From assembly GCA_964652585.1 (NCBI GenBank), contig CAZZDA010000063.1, forward strand, positions 1 through 5,036: DNA of 5,036 bases, given 5' to 3'. A model generated the notes under the pieces. That model searched no databases. It worked only from the letters and a program-made list of their open reading frames with translations, and was not told where the DNA came from. The position numbers and the translations under genes were made by a program. This document shows positions 1 to 5,036 of the stretch, piece by piece. The DNA is from CAZZDA01 sp964652585. GTDB taxonomy: Bacteria; Patescibacteriota; Patescibacteriia; UBA1544. The first letter of the stretch is position 1. Every line of letters begins with the position of its first letter.

Positions 1-63
1 GATATGGTCATTACTCCATACTAGCCAAAAGTGCCAAATGTGTTTAGACATTACCTGCAGCTA

Positions 64-92
64 TTGACAAATTTACTTTTATAGTGTAGAGT
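64..92 (+). promoter_or_regulatory. Probable sigma-70-type promoter of the helicase gene
   Basis: A perfect -35 box TTGACA lies at 64-69. After a 17-bp spacer comes TAGAGT at 87-92, which matches 4 of 6 consensus -10 bases. This predicts a transcription start near 98-100. A better -10 match by sequence alone, TATAGT at 80-85, is too close to the -35 to pair with it. The predicted start leaves a leader of about 90 nt before the ATG cluster at 190, and that leader contains two hairpins. The -35 is convincing; the exact -10 is less certain. Confidence 0.6.
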
Positions 93-103
93 ATGAGTTG
101 TAA

Positions 104-122
104 TGTCCAATTGTTATGGACA
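104..122 (+). promoter_or_regulatory. Small hairpin at the 5' end of the helicase leader
   Basis: TGTCCA at 104-109 and TGGACA at 117-122 are perfect inverted repeats around a 7-nt loop, giving a 6-bp stem almost at the predicted transcript start. It could protect the 5' end, take part in an alternative fold with the downstream terminator-like hairpin, or act as a DNA operator, since the arms are symmetric. A further GGAC at 123-126 could compete for the same GTCC arm. Six base pairs can occur by chance, so the role is inference only. Confidence 0.35.
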
Positions 123-151
123 GGACTCGCAACCTCTTGTTATATATTGCA

Positions 152-186
152 TACGACCAGATGGCACATCGGGTCGTAATTTTTTT
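152..186 (+). terminator. Terminator-like hairpin with U-tract in the helicase leader (candidate attenuator)
   Basis: TACGACC at 152-158 pairs perfectly with GGTCGTA at 172-178. After one A-G mismatch the stem continues with GATG (160-163) against CATC (167-170), closing on a GCA triloop. A run of seven Ts follows at 180-186. This is the layout of a Rho-independent terminator, yet it sits only a few nucleotides before the ATG codons at 190, 193 and 196 and downstream of the gene's own promoter. Premature termination here would control helicase expression. No clear competing antiterminator strand is visible in the leader, so release might depend on temperature, on a protein such as the helicase itself, or on translation from 103. 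The structure is seen; the function is inferred. Confidence 0.65.
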
Positions 187-189
187 ATC

Positions 190-1464
190 ATGATGATGAC
201 AACAACACACAATCAAGAACGCTCCGGCTTTGAAGGATTAAACATCGCTTCGGGTATCATACGCCAATTGCAAAAATTGGATTTTCATACACCCACACCC
301 ATACAGCACCAAGCAATACCTATTGCTATCGCCGGCAATGATCTTATGGGCATCGCCCAGACAGGCACCGGCAAGACGCTGGCATTTGGCATTCCCATGC
401 TTCAGCGTTTGCATAGCCATAAAGGAACAGGTCTTGTGCTTTTACCAACTCGTGAGCTAGCCGCGCAAGTAGACCAATCACTTAAAACGCTTGGCGCTAC
501 GTTCGGTTTGCGCACCGCTATGCTTATTGGCGGTACTCCTATCGGACCACAGATCAAGGCATTAAGAAACAAACCACACGTGATTATAGCGACACCGGGT
601 CGATTAATAGACCACTTGCAGCAAAAAACCGCATCGGTTTCGTCAGTACGCGTATTAGTGCTGGATGAAGCAGATCGCATGTTGGATATGGGTTTTGAAC
701 CACAGATCAGAAAAATTTTAGCTGCCATTCCATCCGACCAACGTCAAACCATGCTCTTCTCAGCCACCATGCCGAAAAAAATAACACGGCTCGCGGAAAA
801 ATATATGCATACGCCGCTGCGCGTGGAAGTTGCGCCTGCAGGAACCACTGCAAAAAATATAGAGCAAGAGGTGTTTATTGTTCCCAAGCCGCAAAAGCTT
901 TCACTGCTCAATCAATTACTTTCCGAACATCAGGGGCGTGTGCTTATTTTTAGCCGAACAAAGCACGGGGCAAAAAAAATAACTATCGCTATACAGAGGA
1001 TGGGCTATCGCGCGGCGGAAATACATTCCAATAAATCACTTCCCCAACGCACTAAAGCGTTGCAAGGCTTCAAGTCCGGAGCAACTAGAATATTGGTCGC
1101 AACCGACATCGCTTCACGCGGTATTGATGTGCAAGACATTGAGCTGGTCATTAATTATGATCTGCCGGATAATCATGAGGATTACGTTCATCGAGTCGGC
1201 CGTACGGCACGCGCGGGTAAAGGGGGTAAAGCTGTATCATTCGCGTCACCGGATCAAAAAAGAGACGTGTATATGATCGAAGAGCTCATCAATACCCGTT
1301 TGCCCGTTATGCCGCTGCCAAAATTTAAAGAACATATTTCAATGCCGAGAAATACGGGGCGCTCCAGTTCGCCATATCAACAATCACAGGCATCACGCAG
1401 AAATTCCGGACCACGTACAACAACTCGCAAACCGTTTATACGCAGTCGCAGGTACGGCAGCTAA
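190..1464 (+). CDS. rhlE: DEAD-box ATP-dependent RNA helicase, RhlE-like
   Basis: This is a cytoplasmic superfamily 2 helicase that uses ATP to unwind or remodel RNA, as in ribosome assembly or mRNA decay. Numbered from the ATG at 190 (424 aa), all core motifs are present: Q motif PTPIQ about 35-39, motif I AQTGTGKT 56-63, Ia PTRELA 86-91, Ib TPGR 135-138, II DEAD 159-162, III SAT 191-193, IV LIFSRT 252-257, V ATDIASRGID 304-313 and VI HRVGRTAR 334-341. The stretch around FSRTKHGA, IHSNKS and FKSG is characteristic of RhlE. A basic Ser/Arg-rich tail (about 386-424) probably adds non-specific RNA binding. The frame is open back to an ATG at 103, but those 29 extra residues are not family-like and overlap the leader hairpins, so I prefer the ATG cluster at 190-198. 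No Shine-Dalgarno site precedes either start. The gene is monocistronic, closed by its own terminator. Its GC content looks higher than that of the other genes. RhlE subfamily assignment is good; the cellular role is inferred. Confidence 0.93.
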   Translation: MMMTTTHNQERSGFEGLNIASGIIRQLQKLDFHTPTPIQHQAIPIAIAGNDLMGIAQTGTGKTLAFGIPMLQRLHSHKGTGLVLLPTRELAAQVDQSLKTLGATFGLRTAMLIGGTPIGPQIKALRNKPHVIIATPGRLIDHLQQKTASVSSVRVLVLDEADRMLDMGFEPQIRKILAAIPSDQRQTMLFSATMPKKITRLAEKYMHTPLRVEVAPAGTTAKNIEQEVFIVPKPQKLSLLNQLLSEHQGRVLIFSRTKHGAKKITIAIQRMGYRAAEIHSNKSLPQRTKALQGFKSGATRILVATDIASRGIDVQDIELVINYDLPDNHEDYVHRVGRTARAGKGGKAVSFASPDQKRDVYMIEELINTRLPVMPLPKFKEHISMPRNTGRSSSPYQQSQASRRNSGPRTTTRKPFIRSRRYGS

Positions 1465-1481
1465 CAACGACCATCATGAAC

Positions 1482-1505
1482 AAATCTCCCTAGAGGGAGA
1501 TTTTT
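1482..1505 (+). terminator. Intrinsic terminator of the helicase gene
   Basis: AAATCTCCC at 1482-1490 pairs perfectly with GGGAGATTT at 1495-1503 around a TAGA tetraloop, and the T-run extends over 1501-1505. It begins 18 nt after the helicase stop codon. The 9-bp stem is nearly symmetric, but on the minus strand the trailing T-tract is interrupted early, so it should work mainly for plus-strand transcripts. Confidence 0.9.
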
Positions 1506-1705
1506 ATGTGGAGCAACACCACTATGTCCTTCCACATCCACTAGCTGACAGAGTGGGAGAAAAGATGTTGGAAAACTTTTGTGAGAAAGTATATTAATAC
1601 CTAGTTCACCATACCATCTTTTTCTGTATCCATAAACTGAATAAAGTCCAAAATAATACTTCCTATGACAAATGATTTTAAGATCGCGATGTTTAAACCA
1701 CTTAT

Positions 1706-1762
1706 ATTATATTTTCATACTACCACAGATTTATCATTTGGAAAACTCCATTTTCTCTCTAG
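1706..1762 (-). repeat. Promoter-like intergenic repeat, copy A
   Basis: This copy aligns with the right edge of the window (4982-5036). Over 1714-1762 against 4990-5036, 40 of 49 aligned columns are identical, with one 2-nt gap. Both copies also have ATTATA two bases before the shared TTCATACTACC, which reads as TATAAT on the minus strand. Strongly conserved blocks are TTCATACTACCA, TTATCATTT, AAACTC and TTTTCTCTCTAG. Copy B lies immediately upstream of, and oriented toward, the DUF2339 gene. Copy A points left, toward 1465-1700, where no gene is recognisable. The match is far longer than chance would give in 5 kb; whether it is a promoter duplication or a dispersed genomic repeat cannot be told from this window. 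Confidence 0.75.
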
Positions 1763-1770
1763 CTTGAGAC

Positions 1771-1798
1771 AAAAAAACCTCCCTGTGATGAGAGATTT
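1771..1798 (-). terminator. Probable minus-strand intrinsic terminator
   Basis: Read on the minus strand, AAATCTCTC (1798-1790) pairs with GGGAGGTTT (1783-1775) around a 6-nt loop, with two G-U pairs, and continues into Ts to 1771. On the plus strand the two G-U positions become C-A mismatches and there is no T-run, so the direction is minus. No minus-strand gene is recognised just upstream of it. It may stop antisense transcripts arriving from the DUF2339 gene, or be left over from a lost gene. Its stem resembles that of the terminator at 1482-1503. Confidence 0.6.
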
Positions 1799-1875
1799 AT
1801 CACCATACTAATGCATTGGTGTGGCAGTTTCCTTGTAGGATGGCATATCAAATGTGTTAGAAAATATGCGAGTCT

Positions 1876-1905
1876 TAGACACATCTCAATTTTTGATGCT
1901 ATAAT
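1876..1905 (+). promoter_or_regulatory. Strong promoter giving a probably leaderless DUF4105 mRNA
   Basis: TAGACA at 1876-1881 matches 5 of 6 bases of the -35 consensus. An 18-bp spacer leads to a perfect TATAAT at 1900-1905, preceded by TGC (1897-1899), that is, an extended -10. The usual start point about 7 nt after the -10 falls at 1911-1912, and the gene's ATG is at 1912. The transcript would therefore begin at or within a base of the start codon, which explains the absence of a ribosome binding site. Confidence 0.8.
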
Positions 1906-1911
1906 GGCTCT

Positions 1912-2451
1912 ATGAAAAAGTTTTTAAAAATTTTGTTATTCATGCTCATAAGTTTCATTTTTATTTATGGGTGTATTCTACTATTTATAAAGCCGTCAAA
2001 CAATAGAGACTGGGCTGATGACCAAAAAGTTTTAGCATATGCCGAGATAAACAAAAACTTAGTCACCATTCATAACATTAGAAATTTTGATTATGAATCA
2101 ACTACCAAATATACACCGCATTATTACGATAAAACATTTGATTTGGAGAAAATTAAATCCGTTGATTTTATTCTAGAGCCATTCTCGGAGTTTGCGGGAG
2201 CAGCTCACACTTTTTTAAGTTTTGGTTTTGAAAATGACGAATACCTTGCAATATCTATAGAAATAAGAAAAGAGAAAGGTGAAGAATTCTCCGCCACAAA
2301 AGGTCTCTTTAATAAATATGAAATTATGTATGTAGTCGCCGATGAACGCGATGCAATTAAGCTAAGATCAAACTATAGAAAAGATAAAGTATATATTTAT
2401 CCTGCCAAAACAACAAAAAAAACAAGCCCTATTCTTGGACATGATAAATGA
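1912..2451 (+). CDS. DUF4105 (Lnb N-terminal domain) membrane-anchored protein, N-terminal part of a frameshifted gene
   Basis: The 179-aa frame begins with Lys-Lys and one hydrophobic segment (about residues 4-27), a likely inner-membrane anchor that places the rest outside the cytoplasm. A Cys at 21 is preceded by Tyr-Gly and is not a good lipobox. Family hallmarks follow in order: NNRDW (30-34), NIRNFDY (55-61), the KTFDLEKIKSVD region (74-85), AAHTFLSFGF (97-106), SIEIRKEKGEEFS (115-127) and YVVADERD near 140-147. These match DUF4105 (PF13387), a family of unknown biochemical function. After YIYPAKTTKK (161-170) the frame enters an A8 run and ends in nine non-family residues, while the family sequence resumes in the next frame (2435-2731). 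Joined, the two parts make a protein of about 272 aa. The start is fixed by the promoter six bases upstream. AT content is clearly higher than in the helicase. Family assignment is confident; whether the frameshift is real, an assembly error or programmed is open. Confidence 0.85.
   Translation: MKKFLKILLFMLISFIFIYGCILLFIKPSNNRDWADDQKVLAYAEINKNLVTIHNIRNFDYESTTKYTPHYYDKTFDLEKIKSVDFILEPFSEFAGAAHTFLSFGFENDEYLAISIEIRKEKGEEFSATKGLFNKYEIMYVVADERDAIKLRSNYRKDKVYIYPAKTTKKTSPILGHDK
2415..2422 (+). other. A8 run where the DUF4105 reading frame shifts
   Basis: Eight consecutive As lie exactly where family similarity moves from the frame of the 1912 ATG to the next frame. Removing one A (or adding two) reads through as KTTKK followed by QALFLDMINEVNEL, which matches the expected family order. 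Candidate causes are a homopolymer indel in the assembly, a real inactivating mutation, or polymerase or ribosome slippage on the A-run. The sequence alone cannot separate these. Confidence 0.85.
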
Positions 2452-2731
2452 AGTGAATGAATTAAAAAACAATCCTAAATTTTATAATACTCTCACTAGT
2501 ACCTGCACCACCAACATTATGAAACATGTAAATGCCATTACTCCCAATAGAATCCCCTTTAACTATAAAGTGCTTTTACCAGGCTACACCGATGAACTCG
2601 CTTTTGAATTAGACCTTATCGATACTGATCTATCTCTAGAAGAAGCCAAAGAAGTTTTTTTAATCAATGAACGAGCAGAAAGATACGGTGATAGCGAAGA
2701 GTTCTCAAAACTAATAAGAGTGGTTGATTAA
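2435..2731 (+). CDS. DUF4105 protein, C-terminal part of the frameshifted gene
   Basis: This frame, open from a TTG at 2435 (in-frame ATG at 2441), overlaps the upstream fragment by 17 nt and encodes 98 aa. It carries the C-terminal DUF4105 hallmarks: LDMINEVNELKNNPKFYNTLT at its start, the conserved CTTNI (Cys at residue 24, codon 2504-2506), a KVLLPGYTDELAFELDLID core (45-63) and an EF/S-rich end. Family similarity extends upstream of the TTG into the A8 run, and no ribosome binding site precedes either start, so this is a displaced C-terminus and not an independent gene. The conserved Cys is separated by the frameshift from the conserved His at residue 99 of the first part. Without restoration of frame, neither half would contain the complete domain. 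Confidence 0.8.
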   Translation: MDMINEVNELKNNPKFYNTLTSTCTTNIMKHVNAITPNRIPFNYKVLLPGYTDELAFELDLIDTDLSLEEAKEVFLINERAERYGDSEEFSKLIRVVD

Positions 2732-2764
2732 ACCGTATAACCCTATCAGTACATATGCTTTCAC

Positions 2765-4963
2765 TTATTCCTTCCTGTCCTTTAACCACCCCTTCGACTC
2801 TATTCCATATGAAAACAACAGCAATGCTCCGCCAACAACCATAAGTATAATTACCTTGTTTTGCATACCCATGGTTGAAAGGTCGTAGAGAACTATTTTT
2901 CCAACTGAAAGACCAAGCAGGATAAGTCCTAACAATTTCTCAGAATGATAGCGTTCACCAAGCTTTATACCGACAAACAGCATATAAATTGCTATTGAAA
3001 CCCACCAAATGGTCGTTGCTATCGCTCTCGGTCCTCCGTTTGCCATAGCAACTCCCAGATCATTCATAAGCGCATAGATAATATAATTTCCCGAAAGAAG
3101 CAACGTCGCAAATCCAAATATCACCAGTATAAATGATGGTCGCTTCTCCGTTTGTTCAGATTGAAGTCTGCGACTGATCGAAAGTCCAACGAAAAGAATA
3201 ATAGTAGCAAACACCCCTTTAATAAGTAGCCAGTCAGTAGCTTTTTCCGGATGCGTAAAAATAAAAGTGTCCGATGGCGCGGGATAAATACTTGCTATAA
3301 GCGTAAAAAATATTGAAATAAAACCGAATGCAAACCAAACCATAACGACCCTGAGCAAGTTCGATTTTAAATCATGCGATATCTTATCCTTTGAATACTT
3401 ACTGAAAAAAGCAATGTAGCTGAGAATTATAAGAGGAGCAATATAAAATAGTAAAAAATTTAGCTCGATGTACTCAAGAAATTCTGCAAGAACAAACATT
3501 AAAGCGACAACGAAAGCCGAGAAAGAATAATATTTAGCAAGCGCAATAAGTTCCCTACTTGACCCCCTTTTGGCAATAAAATAACCACTCATTGCGGGCA
3601 GAAGAGCTATAACAATATGTAGTGTTCTGTAAGATAATACTGAAGAATCCAAAATATAAATCACAGAAAGACATGCTCCCATAAAAGAAAGAATGCCATA
3701 ACCAATAAAGCGCTCTATCTTACTTGGGTCAAGTACATAAATAACTCCAAATATAAGACTTAAATAAGCTATCGCCATACTTGAATACACGTCAAGCTCT
3801 GGAAATAATGCAAAAAAAGCAAGAGCGGAAGAAAGTAAGCCCGCCACATAAAGTGCGGTATGTTGATAACGAGTTTTTAATCGCAGCAACATGTGCCACC
3901 CAAAAAAACACGAAGTGGCAATCAGAGCATAGAGAATACCCTCGATAACATTAGATAAGGTTTCAAGTTTTCCAATATTGTAAGCAAACCAAATAATTGG
4001 AGCTAAGTAGCCTAACGCTAAATAACCATCATCTTTTTCTTCAAACTGTCTAGCTGACCATAATATACTCCAGATTGTAAATATCACTAGTGCGAAAAAC
4101 AAAATTGCCGTGTAGAGCTCTCCGGTGAGAAAACTTTCGGTAGATATTTTACTAATACCAGCGGAGTAAGATAGGTGGTATAACGTAGTAGTTCCTACAA
4201 ATAAACCAATAATATTCAAAGGTATGATATTGCGTACCGAAATTTCTCTACCTAAAAGAAAGATGGAAAAATTTATAGCGATGAAATACATCAAATACGC
4301 GTTAAAGGAAATATTTTGAACCCATACATCATTCTGACCTATAACAAAAGGTGTTATATATGCGCCGATCATACCAAGTACAATTATTGCCTTGGAATTT
4401 CTTTTTGATGCAAAATAAGAAACAGCGATAGTAAATACAAACGCGGTAAAAAGTGTGACAACCTCTGGTATAACCGCGGTTGCTAGGTCAGTTGTACGAG
4501 ATCCATAGATCAGGGTACCGTAAAGTAAGAGCACGCCCGATCCTATTCCTAGATCAGTAAAATACCTTAATTTTTCTGAAAAAGAATAAGACCCGCCAAT
4601 TATTACCACACTAAAAAAGAAGCCCAAGCCAAGTCTAATCTCTATATTAAAATTAACCCATGCACTCGTATAGATTAAATACCCAAAACCGATAGTCAAA
4701 AAAATAACTCCTATAATTGGAATAATTCTCTCGATAATCTTATTCATTGTTAACCCTCTTGAGATAGTCGAGCTCATAACCTTCTCCTTACCTTTTTTCT
4801 CCGGCACTATTTCCTCAGAACTTGATTGCCCCAAAGAAGAAAAACCTTCGTTAATGTCTTCTTCCTCCCAGCCGCCATTAATTAAACTTGTGCGAATATC
4901 TCCCTTCGAAACTCCGCTTTGCATCTGCTCTTTGATATAGTGAAGTAATTCTTGAGTGATCAT
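2765..4963 (-). CDS. DUF2339 polytopic membrane protein with N-terminal helical module
   Basis: Numbered from the ATG at 4963 (732 aa), the protein begins with a soluble module (about 1-41: MITQELLHYIKEQ, GVSKGDIRTSLINGGW, EEDINEGF), then a charged Ser/Glu/Lys linker (42-78). A long membrane region of about 20 hydrophobic helices runs from about 80 to 720. The helix pattern, the GxxLLLYGTLIYG-type segment near 142-154, GMIGAYITPFVIG near 197-209, and the C-terminal KIVLYDLS (689-696) with a final hydrophobic helix fit DUF2339 (PF10101), a predicted membrane family of unknown function; transport or envelope biogenesis is speculation. The frame is open to an ATG at 4990, but MYNLIKCVH is not module-like and overlaps promoter-like sequence, so I choose 4963; 4990 would give 741 aa. 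No Shine-Dalgarno precedes either. It converges on the DUF4105 gene with a 33-bp gap and no obvious terminator between them. Family assignment is good; function is unknown. Confidence 0.85.
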   Translation of the reverse strand: MITQELLHYIKEQMQSGVSKGDIRTSLINGGWEEEDINEGFSSLGQSSSEEIVPEKKGKEKVMSSTISRGLTMNKIIERIIPIIGVIFLTIGFGYLIYTSAWVNFNIEIRLGLGFFFSVVIIGGSYSFSEKLRYFTDLGIGSGVLLLYGTLIYGSRTTDLATAVIPEVVTLFTAFVFTIAVSYFASKRNSKAIIVLGMIGAYITPFVIGQNDVWVQNISFNAYLMYFIAINFSIFLLGREISVRNIIPLNIIGLFVGTTTLYHLSYSAGISKISTESFLTGELYTAILFFALVIFTIWSILWSARQFEEKDDGYLALGYLAPIIWFAYNIGKLETLSNVIEGILYALIATSCFFGWHMLLRLKTRYQHTALYVAGLLSSALAFFALFPELDVYSSMAIAYLSLIFGVIYVLDPSKIERFIGYGILSFMGACLSVIYILDSSVLSYRTLHIVIALLPAMSGYFIAKRGSSRELIALAKYYSFSAFVVALMFVLAEFLEYIELNFLLFYIAPLIILSYIAFFSKYSKDKISHDLKSNLLRVVMVWFAFGFISIFFTLIASIYPAPSDTFIFTHPEKATDWLLIKGVFATIILFVGLSISRRLQSEQTEKRPSFILVIFGFATLLLSGNYIIYALMNDLGVAMANGGPRAIATTIWWVSIAIYMLFVGIKLGERYHSEKLLGLILLGLSVGKIVLYDLSTMGMQNKVIILMVVGGALLLFSYGIESKGWLKDRKE
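4775..4789 (-). promoter_or_regulatory. Internal Shine-Dalgarno-like site and ATG in the DUF2339 gene
   Basis: On the minus strand a perfect AAGGAG (4789-4784) is followed, after 6 nt, by an in-frame ATG (4777-4775; residue 63 from the 4963 start). It is the best ribosome-binding context noted in the window and falls in the linker between the soluble module and the first membrane helix. Starting there would yield a DUF2339 protein without its N-terminal module. The Lys-Glu-Lys codons of the linker make such a motif easy to get by chance, so this is a candidate only. Confidence 0.3.
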
Positions 4964-4981
4964 ATGTACGCATTTAATTAA

Positions 4982-5036
4982 ATTATACATTCATACTACC
5001 ATAACCTTATCATTTTACAAACTCTTTTCTCTCTAG
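4982..5036 (-). repeat. Promoter-like intergenic repeat, copy B, upstream of the DUF2339 gene
   Basis: This is the second copy of the element at 1706-1762 and it is cut by the window edge, so its full length is unknown. Read on the minus strand toward the gene, it offers two -10 candidates: TATAAT (4987-4982), predicting a start near 4975, and TAGTAT (4998-4993) with TTGTAA (5020-5015, 4 of 6 bases of the -35) 16 bp upstream, predicting a start near 4986. Either places transcription downstream of the ATG at 4990 and upstream of the ATG at 4963, which supports the shorter protein. Conservation of these bases in copy A supports a promoter role. Confidence 0.65.

Larger units (their letters stand above)
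1507..1875. other. Intergenic stretch without a convincing gene
   Basis: About 370 bp separate the helicase terminator from the DUF4105 promoter. Plus-strand ATGs here open only very short frames (the one at 1506 gives 12 codons). On the minus strand, 1464-1706 is stop-free for 81 codons but has no ATG, GTG or TTG in its first 55 codons and runs through the helicase terminator, so I do not call it. What the stretch does hold is a minus-strand terminator (1771-1798) followed, in minus-strand order, by a promoter-like repeat copy (1706-1762). This may be the scar of a lost minus-strand gene or the promoter of an untranslated RNA. Confidence 0.6.

Noticed and set aside
35..44. CAAATGTGTT shared with 1849-1858
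   Set aside because: A 10-base match is expected by chance in 5 kb, and the flanks do not align.
238..728. Two overlapping minus-strand open frames (238-420 and 402-728)
   Set aside because: Both lie opposite the helicase core, whose plus-strand frame has every DEAD-box motif; they are antisense shadows.
1568..1577. TTGGAAAACT shared with 1738-1747 inside repeat copy A
   Set aside because: Only 10 bases match, in AT-rich sequence, with no extended similarity.
1464..1706. 81-codon stop-free frame on the minus strand
   Set aside because: It has no ATG, GTG or TTG in its first 55 codons, runs through the helicase terminator, and its translation shows no family resemblance that I recognise.
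1801..1821. CACCA/TGGTG inverted repeat
   Set aside because: A 5-bp stem with an 11-nt loop and no T-run; too weak to call.
1759..1884. 41-aa minus-strand ORF starting at an ATG at 1884
   Set aside because: It reads straight through the minus-strand terminator and the start of the repeat, has no ribosome binding site, and resembles no known protein; most likely chance.
1954..1974. Possible lipoprotein signal (Cys at residue 21) in the DUF4105 protein
   Set aside because: The residues before the Cys are Ile-Tyr-Gly; Tyr does not fit the lipobox, and hydrophobic residues continue past the Cys, which fits a plain membrane anchor.

Overview
The window looks like chromosomal DNA of a small-genome bacterium, most likely a member of the Candidate Phyla Radiation (Patescibacteria, Parcubacteria-like). 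The reasons are a DUF2339 membrane protein carrying a short N-terminal helical module that I associate with that group, a single-TM DUF4105 protein, few Shine-Dalgarno sites, and a promoter placed so that its mRNA would be leaderless. This is a lineage inference from protein style, not a proven assignment. The standard genetic code fits all genes.

Layout, left to right. Positions 1-189 hold a promoter and a structured leader with two hairpins; the second is followed by seven Ts and looks like an intrinsic terminator placed just before the start codons. Positions 190-1464 (+) encode a complete RhlE-type DEAD-box RNA helicase, closed by a clear terminator at 1482-1505. Positions 1507-1875 have no convincing gene but contain a minus-strand terminator and one copy of a promoter-like repeat. 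Positions 1912-2731 (+) encode a DUF4105 (Lnb N-terminal domain) protein split by a +1-type frameshift at a run of eight As. Positions 2765-4963 (-) encode a large polytopic DUF2339 membrane protein that converges on the DUF4105 gene. Its upstream region, at the right edge, is the second copy of the repeat.

The genes do not form an operon; each appears to be its own transcription unit, and no shared pathway can be read from the window. The helicase is probably an RNA remodelling factor. The other two are envelope proteins of unknown function. No mobile element, CRISPR array, tRNA or rRNA was seen.

The points most worth following are the terminator-like leader of the helicase (possible attenuation or cold-responsive autoregulation), the A8 frameshift in the DUF4105 gene, and the repeated promoter-containing element, one copy of which drives no recognisable gene. 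I did not find a convincing new multi-gene system.
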